A stretch of 64,000 nucleotides of DNA from Aulostomus chinensis (lineage: Eukaryota > Chordata > Actinopteri > Syngnathiformes > Aulostomidae): contig JBBMOA010000016.1 in NCBI GenBank assembly GCA_037954235.1, forward strand, positions 27,195,383-27,259,382. The letters are read 5' to 3'. This document shows positions 36,966-42,684 of the stretch, piece after piece (within the stretch, counting starts at the first letter, position 1; each line of letters opens with the position of its first letter). Under the pieces are notes generated by a model that was not told where the DNA came from, searched no databases, and saw only the letters and a program-made list of their open reading frames with translations. The position numbers and the translations under genes are program-made.

Positions 36966-38670
36966 CTGAGCAGCCATTTTATACAGGAGGAGGAGCCCTG
37001 AGATGGAGGAGCTCCAGGTGCAGCACCTCCACCTGACACGCCTTCTCAATCACCTGTGCAGAACCTAGACACCTCCCGAATAACACCCACCAGGTACTGC
37101 GCCAACCCATTGATACTGTGTTACGTACACATCTTTTTATCCTCTTAAATAAAAAGGAACATTTCTGTTTCCATCTGTAGTGGAAGGCAAAAATCAAATG
37201 ACGTGCAGGGTTAACCACTCCAAGTTCTCCATGCTCATTCTTGTCGATCGCTCCTGATTCTGTTCAATTCATCTTTGGTTCAGTAATTGAACTCATGTGG
37301 TCTCCTGTCCTCCATTCGGACTCTGAGCAGCGTTACGACAAAGCCAGGGCTCGTGGTTTGGCTTCTGTTGATGACTGAGGTCCAACCCCTGTGAGGGATG
37401 ACTGGGACGTTTTCATCACTCTTGATAGTAAAATGAAATATCCGGTCGCTTCCGATGGGGACTCTCCCTGATATTTGTCCTGCTGTTGGAGAGTTTTCTT
37501 CAGCACATTTTGTTTTGTAACTGCCAGTCATTTTTATGCATTATATGTTTTGGCAATGTTTCCCGCTGTTTAGACGTGGGTCCTGTTCAGGGCTGACTCG
37601 TGGAATGCTTCAGCTCGGAACGCCTGAGTGGCTACTGGAGGGTCGCTGGCAGGGGAAGGCAGATGGAATGGCTCAGATAGTTGGGAAGATGACCACCATT
37701 TTTTGAGCCTGTTTTAGATTTAAGGTTGGATCATCCACGTTTGACTGTCCTCTACTTTGGGTCGGTGAGTGGAAATGACTTTAGCTGAAGAGTTAATGGA
37801 GAGATGCACCAAGGACGAATTGTTGAACACTGTGGTACTGAAGTAAGGGACAAGCGTTTGAAAGACAAGACTACATTTGAAACGTAAAATGGTGACCCTG
37901 CATATCAGCACAGCAACACCAAAGCTTGACCACGTACTGGTGCAAATGCAACAAATTTTAAATTGATCGCTCAAACAGTTTCCACAAGGAAAGAGAGGGA
38001 GGGGAAATGTGGATTGCAGGGCCCAGGCAGTGGTTTGCATGCAGATGGAGCTGCTGGTTTCTGCCTTCTTCTTGTCAAATATCTAAAATGAGTTAATAAC
38101 TACTGACTAGTTCAGTGGGAGCATGAAAACTAGAATACTTCATGCATTTGGCAAGGCAAGGCAATTTTATTTGTAGAGCCTGTTTTCACCAACAGTTTCA
38201 AAGGGCTTCACATGGCATCATAACAACATCCTCTGCCCTCAGACCCTCACATCGACTGAGGAGAAACTCTAAACATTTGGTTATGCAGTATTTGTTGTCA
38301 TGCAGTATTTGTCCATGTCTGTCAGGTGAACACTCATGGCGAGTTCAGTCTGTCAGGCTGTTGACAATCCAGACATTTTTCGCAGTGTTTGTGGAAAGAA
38401 CTGCAAATATCCTGCTCGTGTGTTAGTGCAGCGTTTCTGTGCCAGTGCGAATGCAGAAGGCTGTTTGGAAGTTTGTTGTGACATATAATTTGACTGCTGG
38501 CATGGAGTGAACGTGCCTGCTGACCCGGTTGCTGACTGTCTGTTGTTCAGGTCCCAGTACGACCTGCCAGGAGGACTCATGTGCCAACCAGGGGGTGTGT
38601 CTCCAGCAGTGGGAGGGCTTCAGCTGTGACTGCAGCATGACTACGTTCGGTGGACCACTATGTAATGACG
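12..38670 (+). CDS. nrxn1: alpha-neurexin-1 (partial gene, 11 exons joined)
   Basis: Neurexins are presynaptic type I membrane proteins that bind neuroligins, LRRTMs, cerebellins, dystroglycan and neurexophilins across the synaptic cleft. Eleven exons with AG acceptors and GT donors join without a stop: 12-56, 1072-1233, 9385-9826, 15833-16216, 21848-22051, 23889-23915, 30167-30289, 30861-31242, 32609-32799, 33673-33846 and 38551-38670. Their phases agree at every junction. The product covers the end of LNS2, LNS3, EGF-like 2, LNS4, LNS5 and EGF-like 3. Stretches such as [16 protein letters not shown] and [19 protein letters not shown] match my memory of vertebrate neurexin-1 better than neurexin-2 or -3. 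Teleosts carry nrxn1a and nrxn1b, and I cannot tell which this is. The 5' end (signal peptide, LNS1, EGF1) and 3' end (LNS6, stalk, membrane segment, tail) lie outside the window. Confidence 0.96.
57..1071 (+). other. intron after SS2; GCATG motifs
   Basis: This 1,015-bp intron contains no recognised repeat or gene. GCATG, the core of the RBFOX binding site, occurs at 378-382, 496-500, 604-608 and 608-612, within about 560 nt of the SS2 donor. The acceptor tract before 1072 is rich in T and C. The region at 890-960 is A-rich. Confidence 0.85.
1072..1233 (+). CDS. nrxn1: nrxn1 exon: C-terminal part of LNS2
   Basis: A 162-nt exon (54 codons, phase 0 at both ends) follows a pyrimidine-rich tract ending in CTAG at 1068-1071 and has a GTAAAC donor at 1234. 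It encodes the last strands of the LNS2 (laminin-G-like) domain. It opens with [16 protein letters not shown], continues with [15 protein letters not shown] and ends in NNFMGCLKE, whose cysteine is the usual disulphide partner near the end of LNS domains. These stretches are close to identical to vertebrate neurexin-1 as I remember it. LNS2 binds neurexophilins and dystroglycan. The start is set by the acceptor and by the continuous frame with the SS2 exon upstream and VVYKNND in the next exon. Confidence 0.97.
1829..2330 (-). mobile_element. 3' end of an L2-like LINE (truncated)
   Basis: On the minus strand 2312-1971 encodes the tail of a non-LTR reverse transcriptase: [20 protein letters not shown] then [15 protein letters not shown], a C-terminal pattern common in fish LINEs. 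Downstream on that strand the 3' UTR holds CGCTTTGGACAAAAGTGTCT followed by GCTAAATG (about 1862-1900). This is the well-known 3' end of teleost L2-type LINEs, also borrowed by SINEs. It finishes in a short tandem tail of AGAATTG-type units (1842-1860). The reverse transcriptase core and endonuclease are missing, so the copy is 5'-truncated and inactive. Confidence 0.75.
2815..2955 (+). repeat. teleost-type interspersed repeat fragment
   Basis: The stretch begins CGAAGGAGGTTATGTGAT and continues GTTTGTCAGCAGCTCATGGA then TGGATTGAGATGAAATGTGG. This resembles a common fish repeat that starts AAGGAGGTTATG and contains GATTTCAATGAAAT. A related copy lies in the other orientation at 30540-30772. 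No transposase is seen, so it is probably a non-autonomous DNA element fragment. Confidence 0.5.
4734..5008 (+). mobile_element. tRNA-headed retroposon (SINE-like), 3'-truncated
   Basis: It starts GGGCGGCCCGGTGGAGCAGT and shares with the complete copy at 35289 the blocks GGGTCTTTCTGGGTGAGTCT, CCATGTTCTCCCTGTTCCTG and TCCACAGTCCAAAGACATCA. It stops after GACAGGTGACCTGG, about 90 bases short of the complete 3' end. It shares the variant GTGGCTGGGAGAGCCAATGG with the minus-strand copy at 58730, so these two belong to one subfamily. The tRNA B-box region is decayed (GGTGGAGCCCC). Confidence 0.75.
5153..5475 (+). repeat. G-rich 16-bp minisatellite (about 20 copies)
   Basis: The unit is CCAGGGGGCGTGTGCT, with variants GTCTGCT and 15-bp units, from 5153 to 5475. 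Every unit carries a run of four to six G on the + strand. Open frames across it (for example 5047-5544) are by-products, because three units equal 48 bases and lack stops. Confidence 0.95.
7407..7421 (+). repeat. poly-A run
   Basis: A run of A near 7407-7421 may be the tail of an old retroposed fragment. No source element is recognised. Confidence 0.4.
9385..9826 (+). CDS. nrxn1: nrxn1 exon: LNS2-LNS3 linker and first half of LNS3
   Basis: A 442-nt exon starts after TTCAG at 9384 (phase 0) and ends in phase 1 before GTCAGT at 9827. It begins [17 protein letters not shown], finishing LNS2. It then gives the linker with a cysteine ([13 protein letters not shown]) and the first strands of LNS3: [60 protein letters not shown]. 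The segment just after the SHGKP motif ([14 protein letters not shown]) is the most variable part between neurexins, as expected for a surface loop. Third-position GC is clearly higher than in the flanking introns. The frame runs into the next exon by joining a final G to GT, making glycine. Confidence 0.97.
10477..10541 (+). repeat. (CA)n microsatellite
   Basis: About 32 CA units with one GA interruption. Confidence 0.97.
11117..11131 (+). repeat. homopolymer of 15 G
   Basis: Fifteen consecutive G, a likely site of length variation. Confidence 0.9.
11637..12014 (+). repeat. palindrome-rich 14/28-bp tandem array
   Basis: The left half is made of loose 14-bp units of the type CATGGTACCCTTAC. 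The right half (from about 11855) is a tight 28-bp unit containing CCATGGTACC and TGATCACGGTACC, repeated about five times with few changes. Each unit carries the palindromes CCATGG, GGTACC and TGATCA, so single strands can fold back. The open frames over it are by-products. Confidence 0.93.
13199..13240 (+). repeat. (CA)n microsatellite
   Basis: About 21 CA units with one CG interruption. Confidence 0.96.
13522..13546 (+). repeat. 25-bp sequence repeated at 14876-14900
   Basis: The 25 bases starting GAAAAGTAACTTAGAAGC are identical to 14876-14900, 1.35 kb downstream in the same orientation. Flanks differ apart from an upstream GCAG and A-rich bases. Origin unknown. Confidence 0.85.
13661..13733 (+). 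repeat. C11 followed by (CA)n
   Basis: A run of eleven C and then about 30 CA units. Confidence 0.96.
14870..15720 (+). promoter_or_regulatory. candidate conserved non-coding element (intronic)
   Basis: An AT-rich, repeat-free stretch with an octamer motif ATGCAAAT (15003-15010) and a palindromic TTAATTAA (about 15152). Short open frames only. This is a guess based on motif content. No comparison could be run. Confidence 0.3.
14876..14900 (+). repeat. 25-bp sequence, second copy
   Basis: Identical to 13522-13546. It sits at the left edge of a repeat-free stretch that may be a conserved non-coding element. Confidence 0.85.
15833..16216 (+). CDS. nrxn1: nrxn1 exon: second half of LNS3 and EGF-like 2
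   Basis: A 384-nt exon follows TTTTTAG (acceptor ends 15832) and has a GTAGGG donor at 16217, with phase 1 in and phase 1 out. Residues 1 to about 92 complete LNS3: [32 protein letters not shown], then [15 protein letters not shown] with the conserved cysteine. Residues from about 93 form a complete EGF-like domain with six cysteines ([12 protein letters not shown], then YVCDC and GRSC). The exon ends CER plus one base, which joins AG GCA ACC in the next exon to give EAT. This matches the LNS3-EGF2-LNS4 order of alpha-neurexins, so the exon is specific to the alpha isoform. Confidence 0.97.
16217..21847 (+). other. intron, EGF2 to LNS4; CATC array
   Basis: This 5,631-bp intron is unique sequence apart from the CATC array at 18950-20362. 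The short open frames on either side carry no recognised protein motif. Confidence 0.8.
18950..20362 (+). repeat. (CATC)n tetranucleotide array, 1.4 kb
   Basis: CATC units run with interruptions CATCCCTC in the first part and CTGTC or CTGTGC in the second. Segments recur at larger scale: CTGTCCTTCCATTCATCCAT occurs many times between 19208 and 20320. The open frames of up to 491 codons here (HPSIHPSI on +, MDGWMDGW on -) are low-complexity by-products with no start context or splice logic. Confidence 0.97.
21848..22051 (+). CDS. nrxn1: nrxn1 exon: N-terminal half of LNS4
   Basis: A 204-nt exon follows a long pyrimidine tract ending TCTGCAG at 21847 and ends before GTAACG at 22052, with phase 1 at both ends. 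It encodes [36 protein letters not shown] and [20 protein letters not shown], the first strands of LNS4. Of the two AG dinucleotides at the acceptor (21846-21847 and 21848-21849), only the first keeps the frame and yields the conserved glutamate. This exon is upstream of the SS3 cassette. Joined straight to the exon at 30167 it gives VNLGKGPET, the known insert-free form. Confidence 0.97.
22052..23888 (+). other. intron upstream of SS3
   Basis: This 1,837-bp intron holds a 37-bp tandem pair (23181-23252). The last 35 bases before the SS3 acceptor form a pyrimidine-rich tract. Nothing else is recognised. Confidence 0.8.
23181..23252 (+). repeat. 37-bp tandem pair
   Basis: Two adjacent copies starting TAGGATAATTGATGCAG (23181 and 23218) differ at a few bases. 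Confidence 0.85.
23889..23915 (+). CDS. nrxn1: nrxn1 SS3 cassette microexon (9 residues, LNS4)
   Basis: A 27-nt exon lies between CCCCATCTAG (ends 23888) and a strong GTAAGT donor at 23916. With one base from the upstream exon and two from the downstream exon it reads [10 protein letters not shown], matching the splice site 3 insert of neurexin-1 (mammalian form DCIRINCNSS, from memory). It has phase 1 on both sides and is a multiple of three, so inclusion or skipping keeps the frame. The insert brings two cysteines. A CU-rich run at 23933-23954 and a TTCTTC-bearing 12-bp tandem repeat at 23972-24040 lie just downstream and may control its use. Such a short exon would be missed by most gene finders. 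Confidence 0.95.
23933..23954 (+). promoter_or_regulatory. CU-rich tract 18 nt after the SS3 donor
   Basis: An unbroken pyrimidine run with TTCTT and TCTCTC, a typical PTB-family binding context. Its place directly downstream of a 27-nt cassette exon suggests a role in splicing control. This is inference from position and motif. Confidence 0.4.
23972..24040 (+). repeat. 12-bp tandem repeat downstream of SS3
   Basis: Five exact copies of TTCTTCTAGATG (starting 23981, 23993, 24005, 24017, 24029), preceded by a partial copy. Each copy carries UUCUUCU in the transcript, 65-125 nt after the microexon donor. Confidence 0.95.
24104..24812 (+). repeat. (AAT/GAT/AAC)n trinucleotide array, 0.7 kb
   Basis: AAT units with regular GAT and AAC substitutions; the block TAATAATGATAATAACAATA recurs. 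The open frames (poly-Ile, Tyr or Leu on -) are by-products. Confidence 0.96.
24886..24964. repeat. TA-rich palindromic block
   Basis: Repeated TATATATAGTATA and TATATACTATATA stretches form a self-complementary block that could fold as a cruciform. Confidence 0.85.
25717..25789 (+). repeat. (GT)n microsatellite
   Basis: About 36 uninterrupted GT units. Confidence 0.97.
25956..25982 (+). repeat. C12 plus (CA)n
   Basis: About 12 C followed by 7-8 CA units. Confidence 0.9.
30167..30289 (+). CDS. nrxn1: nrxn1 exon: middle of LNS4
   Basis: A 123-nt exon follows TTCTGCAG (ends 30166), with a GTACTG donor at 30290 and phase 1 at both ends. It encodes [20 protein letters not shown], then [12 protein letters not shown] and LPPVEG, from the middle of LNS4. 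The first part is strongly conserved in vertebrate neurexins. The last residues (LPPVE) differ from the mammalian neurexin-1 residues I remember there, and this turn is variable across neurexins. VFRRGKS replaces the usual VVRRGKS. The donor lacks the common purine at +3 followed by AG, so it is weaker than its neighbours. Confidence 0.96.
30369..30400 (+). repeat. (AGT)n run
   Basis: About ten TAG/AGT units, 80 nt after the weak GTACTG donor of the LNS4 exon. Confidence 0.9.
30540..30772 (-). repeat. teleost-type interspersed repeat, second copy
   Basis: On the minus strand it starts CCTCTGCCAAGGAGGTCATG, then has GTTTGTTAGCAGGATGTTTC, paralleling the start of 2815-2955. The similarity fades after about 150 bases. 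It fills most of the short intron between two LNS4 exons. Confidence 0.5.
30861..31242 (+). CDS. nrxn1: nrxn1 exon: end of LNS4 and start of LNS5
   Basis: A 382-nt exon follows GATCAAAG (ends 30860) and ends in phase 2 before GTGAGC at 31243. It completes LNS4 with [36 protein letters not shown] and [14 protein letters not shown] (two conserved cysteines). LNS5 then starts: [48 protein letters not shown]. The stretch [10 protein letters not shown] departs from the usual NARFGFRNII. The acceptor has a poor pyrimidine tract (preceded by ATCAAAG), but it is fixed by the frame and by conservation. Codon use is GC-rich in the third position. Confidence 0.97.
31399..31418 (+). repeat. (AAT)n run
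   Basis: About six AAT units. Confidence 0.85.
31420..31815. repeat. possible degraded interspersed repeat
   Basis: TTGTATAGCACATTTCTAGG followed by AATGCACTTCACAATAAAGA resembles a fish repeat that begins TTTATATAGCACATTTC and contains AAAGTGCTTTACA. The rest is unassigned. Low certainty. Confidence 0.35.
32040..32400 (+). promoter_or_regulatory. candidate conserved non-coding element (intronic)
   Basis: AT-rich unique sequence with TTTTAATTAAAA (32298-32309) directly followed by GGGCATGCAAATCAT, containing the octamer ATGCAAAT (32314-32321). Such POU plus homeodomain site pairs are common in vertebrate neural enhancers. No alignment could be run. Confidence 0.3.
32609..32799 (+). CDS. nrxn1: nrxn1 exon: middle of LNS5
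   Basis: A 191-nt exon follows GATTCCAG (ends 32608) and ends before GTAGGT at 32800, with phase 2 in and phase 1 out. It encodes [49 protein letters not shown] and AKNLDLKG from LNS5. The first codon joins GG from the previous exon to G, giving glycine. It is close to neurexin-1 throughout. YVSDLGNG carries a serine where mammals have phenylalanine, as I recall. Confidence 0.97.
32800..33672 (+). other. intron within LNS5
   Basis: This 873-bp intron holds a GT array (32895-32953). Nothing else is recognised. Confidence 0.8.
32895..32953 (+). repeat. (GT)n with CT interruptions
   Basis: GT units broken by CTGT at regular spacing. Confidence 0.94.
33673..33846 (+). CDS. nrxn1: nrxn1 exon: C-terminal part of LNS5
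   Basis: A 174-nt exon follows TCTGCACAG (ends 33672) and ends before GTGAGA at 33847, with phase 1 at both ends. It encodes [55 protein letters not shown]. It ends LNS5 with the conserved cysteines and leads into EGF-like 3. [18 protein letters not shown] is diagnostic of neurexin-1 against neurexin-2 and -3, which have a different run here as I remember them. Confidence 0.97.
34513..34583 (+). repeat. (CT)n then (CA)n
   Basis: CT units with TTTC and GCTC interruptions, ending in eight CA units. Confidence 0.94.
34702..34739 (+). other. G-rich patch, possible G-quadruplex
   Basis: Runs of 6, 7 and 6 G plus two shorter runs within 38 bases (GGTGGCGGGGGGCGCG, then GGGAGGGGGG). Enough G runs for a quadruplex on the + strand. 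Confidence 0.5.
35289..35660 (+). mobile_element. full-length tRNA-headed retroposon with target duplication
   Basis: This 372-bp element begins GGGGCTGCACGGTGGTGCAG and ends in GATGGATGGA. It carries a pol III B-box, GGTTCGAGTCC, at 35345-35355, pointing to a tRNA-derived head. It is flanked by ATGACGAACACAC at 35276-35288 and again at 35660-35672, a perfect direct repeat of 12-13 bp, the signature of retroposition. The body (CCAGCTTCCTCCACAGTCCA and TGTTGGCCCTGCGATGGACT) is a repeat seen throughout percomorph fish. I do not assign a database name. The GATG tail could seed tetranucleotide arrays. Confidence 0.8.
35727..35772 (+). repeat. (GT)n then (GA)n
   Basis: About six GT and then about fifteen GA units with small interruptions. 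Confidence 0.9.
36935..36962 (+). repeat. (GA)n microsatellite
   Basis: About fourteen GA units. Confidence 0.93.
38141..38240. repeat. interspersed repeat remnant
   Basis: GGCAATTTTATTTGTAGAGC followed by CAAAGGGCTTCACATGGCAT resembles a widespread fish repeat with TTTATTTGTATAGCAC and AAAGTGCTTTACAT. Fragment only. Confidence 0.45.
38551..38670 (+). CDS. nrxn1: nrxn1 exon: EGF-like 3
   Basis: A 120-nt exon follows CTGTTGTTCAG (ends 38550) and has a GTAAGG donor at 38671, with phase 1 at both ends. It encodes the whole third EGF-like domain, [20 protein letters not shown] followed by [18 protein letters not shown], with six cysteines. It is the last alpha-specific exon. In mammals the next intron holds the beta-neurexin promoter and first exon, and the next shared exon starts LNS6 (TYIFSK). 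Neither is visible to the right in this window. Asn-Asp before the splice (CND) is the usual junction. Confidence 0.97.
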
Positions 38671-41385
38671 GTAAGGAAAAGCTTTTAACTCCTCAAATAA
38701 CTTTAGTGGGTTTTTTTGTGGTATTACCGCTCGACCAGGACACACAAGTGCTAGTACATGCGTTTTTGTAGACTTGAGTGGCCCCTCCACGACCAGATGA
38801 AGGCTCCTTTTACTTGATTGAAAGGCTTCGTTCATCCCAGCCGTTCAGCTGGTTGAATGTGTTGCCATCAACCGCACATTCACAACATGCCTCATTTCCC
38901 TGACTATTTATTTACGTTTGTCATGAAGCTTTGACCAGACATGTGACCATCTGGTGATGCCTCACTGTGTGGCTGCGTTGATACCAGGTCATTGGTGCTT
39001 GGTAAACTCATATGTCTCGTCCTCATTTACTGATGGTGTTGAACTGTATGGGCTACAGCAACAATGGCGGTAAGAAGATGGGGAGGTTGGGAGGGTCTGA
39101 AGGGTGAGGGGGACTACAAACATGGGGCTTGCTAGGATCTAATATCCTGTTAATCTGGTCTCTGGTTCCACTTGGTTGCCCTCCCTTGGGAACGCCTTGT
39201 TCCAGTGGGATTTTCCAGACTGGCTTACACGTAGCTCAGTTTTACAATCCAGTTTTACACCGTTCGCCAAAATAATTCTGTTTGGAAACAAAGAGAGTGA
39301 CGCTGAAGACAGTAACTGTGGTTCACTCATGCTCCGTGTCCTCCTAACCCTTCAGTATGAACGCACTCCCGAAGAACCTTGAACACCACGTCTTTAACCA
39401 TTTGGAGTAACTGGCTGAGTTTGGTCTCGTTTGAACGGTAACAAACTGAACTCTTTCTTGAGTAGTTAGAAGGAGTGAATCAGGAAGTGCTTCTGGCACT
39501 GGCAAGTTTGAACAATGGAAGATTGAAGGTTTTTACTCTCACTCAAGGTTTTTGTCTTTTAGCTGGAGCTCAAAATGGGGCCGCAGCAGAAGGCTGAGTT
39601 AAATAAGGCTCAGATTTTATAAATCTGTCTTAGAAAATTAGTGTTTCACTCACGTTTTTCACAGGCTACAGCCATGTGTTAGGACATTCTCAGGTTTGTA
39701 CAAAGTGGTTTGGAAATGCCACACTTAGGGATGACTTCATCACCTCAGGGATAAAAAAAAGACGATAGCTTTTGATTATTTCAACAAACATAATCAGTTT
39801 TAAAATAATAAGAAGCAGGTCTGTCATCTTAAATCAGCTTGCAGCAGCATTTTGATGAATCCAGAATCTTGTTGGCGAACTGCAGCGCAAGACATTTCCA
39901 AGAACTATTGCAATTGGCTTCGTCCCCTGCTGGCTGAATGGGGAAGAACAAGCTCTCGTCTCGTATCTTTGGCTCATGAAATGGAATGGAAGCTCAGACA
40001 GTGTGACCGAGCTGTCCATGGAAGTCTCTGAGGGCACTGGAGGCCACCTGAGGTTCACTTGGCCATCGCTGTTTTTATTGAAGCTCTGTGGAAGACTTCT
40101 TGAGTGAAATACTGAGTGAGAATGAGCACAGCTGCGGCTAATTTGAATGATGCTTAAGCTGTTTATGGACATTTATGGGTCTATGAACCTGTTTTTGACC
40201 AATTCTGTGACTGGATATGGATTGTCCTGACCTCCGGGATTGTAATCAGACCGTTTCTTGGGGCGTTTGGTGATATCTTGATGAACTGTTCAGCTTCTAT
40301 GATGTGCAGCATGATTATGATTACTGATTTTTCGATTGGCATTTAGCTGGTGAATGCGTTGATTGAGGCTGCTGTTGTGGTGGGATTTTGAGGAGGTTTG
40401 TATAGATCTGTTCATAAGAACTGTTCTTTTGCAATGATGTGCAGCAAGTAGAGAGGGTTGTGTTTGTGTGTTATTACATTTATGGATAGTCTGAGCGTCT
40501 GTCCCACTGGCAGGACGGTGGTTATGACTTCTAATGGCTGAATCATGAAATATTACACCTCCCAAAAGGGTAGAAGAGGATCCAACAAGATGCAAGAGGT
40601 AAGTGGGGGAACAGTAACACCGCTGCACATGAATTCTGTGAATGCCAGGTACATTTGGAAAGTCCCTCCTGTCTCCCCCAGTGGAGACGAGAATCCAGAA
40701 GGACATGCGAGCAGACGACGACTGAGACAATCTCACGCCACTTTCACTGAACAATGTTGTTGCATGTCACCAACACGTTTGACCTGTAAAACTACAATGT
40801 TCTGTAGATTGAACGACAGAAGAAACTTTTCTGGATGCTTCACTTAATTGCAGGACAAATTAACTTCAGCACTGAGCTTGAACATGAAATAGAACCTGTC
40901 AATCACAAATGCGAAGGCAGCTGATTGTCAGACTCTTCCTGTCAATCATATTTATGACATGACTCTTAGTTCTCACCGTAGGAATTGAAGATTGAGACAT
41001 GAATGACTGACAGGTATGTTCGTTTAGAAATCTATTATGACATCATATAAGCATTTTCAGTTTTTTCATCATGTGGTTGCCGTGTTAACATCTCTGATCA
41101 TTTAACAAAAGCAGCGAAACAGACAGTTGAACAAGTTGAGAGCTAAAATATGGAAGCATATTGGATGGTTATGGAATAAGAGGCAAACAGAAATACAGTT
41201 TGTGTTATGTATTAAATCCCTGCAAAGACTCCCCGGTGCAGAACTGATAAGAGCATCTCCATCGTGTACCTTTACGCACACGTCTTCAGGGTTGATTGAT
41301 GACACAGACAGTCTGGAGATGACGATGACACCTTTTCCCGTGAAGCTCCAGCAGCGCCTTCCACCAGCGTGATGGAGACCATATT

Positions 41386-41425
41386 ACGACTGGATTTTCA
41401 TTTTTGGGTGAACTATTCCTTTCAG
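41386..41425. repeat. interspersed repeat fragment
   Basis: TTTTCATTTTTGGGTGAACT followed by ATTCCTTT matches a very common fish repeat motif (AGTTCACCCAAAAATGAAAA in reverse). No more of it is seen. Confidence 0.45.
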
Positions 41426-42614
41426 TGATACAGTCAAGTCAGTCTCATCTGGATAGAACCAACCTGAGACAGCAGGGATGAAACCTTCCTTTACCAGGCA
41501 AGAAGGTGGAGCAGATCCAGGATCAGTGGGGACGGACGTCTGCTTTTGACCTGCTGGAGGGAGAGAGAGATGGAGGACAGGGACAGAGATGGAGAAGAGA
41601 CATAAAAGAGAGGGACAGAACGTGAACACATAATATTCACAGATAGCAGTGAACATTAATGGAGTTTTTAGTGTGGTTCCTTTAATACCAGTGACAGGTA
41701 GAATTTGATCATTAAAAGTTGATGAAGTCGTTTCTGCTGAGGGAACCAGGAGCACTGGGCTCAGTAGAGCTGTGGCTCTCTGCTAGTCTGACTCCAGTGC
41801 TGAAGAGGAACCTGGGCTGGTTCTGGTTCTCCTCTATTAACGCTCAGTTATCGGCTGCTCTAGTCTGACTTTTAAGGCTCTCTAGCCAGATCACACCTGC
41901 CTCTTCCAGTCTGGAGCAGCACCACGCCCTCTCCAGGTACTGAGCTGTTGGGTTTCAAAACTGTACCACGGTGCTGGTGTCCTTTGTTTAATAGTTTTCT
42001 TCATTAATGATGCAATCGAGTCCAGAGTTGTTCTCAGTGTGTCTGCTGCTCGACTGATCAATGGTCAGCGGGGGCGGAGCTAAAGATGTCAGCAGGCTCA
42101 TGTGTTATAACGGGGCATGACAGTGTCTGTCAAATGAAACTCATGCAACTCAAAAAATAATCTGAGTGATCTCTGACAGGTGTAGGCTGATGTCATTTCC
42201 TGGTGAGTTGCTGACTGGGGAAACCTGTTGGGGCCCTGAACCGGTGGTTGGTGACCAATAGTGGCTCCTGCTCTGGACTGTCTCCTTCAGGGTGTCACCC
42301 AGCCGCCCTGGAGGCAGAAAGACTGTTGCTTACAAGGCACACGGTCTAAACTCTACGCACTGATGTCTTTACATTCCACTTTTGACCAACATATGCTGAG
42401 TTGTGACTGTGTTTATCAGTAAAACTGCCAAATCCTCCTCTGCTCTCCACTCTGACAGAGATCCCAGAGAGCGAGCAGAGAAGGGAGGGGCTCTTAAAGG
42501 GCCGGCTCTCAGCTCTGCACTCACACTGTGCAGCGCACTGAGGCTCGTATCTCCTAAACTTCAAGGCCTAGGGATTTGCCGATTACACCGTTGGATTGGG
42601 GCCGGTGTCAAGGA

Positions 42615-42631
42615 CGCGGCCGTAGGCCGCG
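42615..42631. other. GC palindrome at minisatellite edge
   Basis: CGCGGCC and GGCCGCG are separated by GTA, a perfect 7-bp stem with a 3-base loop, about 55 bases left of the GCAG minisatellite. Confidence 0.6.
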
Positions 42632-42684
42632 CGGGGGCTCAGGCCCTAACAACGCTGCTTGCAGCTTTAACAGATCAAGGCAGA

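Larger units (their letters stand above)
33847..38550 (+). other. intron, LNS5 to EGF3
   Basis: This 4,704-bp intron holds a CT array (34513-34583), a G-rich patch (34702-34739), a full-length tRNA-headed retroposon with target duplication (35289-35660), GT/GA and GA arrays (35727-35772, 36935-36962) and a short interspersed-repeat remnant (38141-38240). In mammals a further small neurexin splice site (SS6) has been described near this junction. I did not identify such an exon here. Confidence 0.75.
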
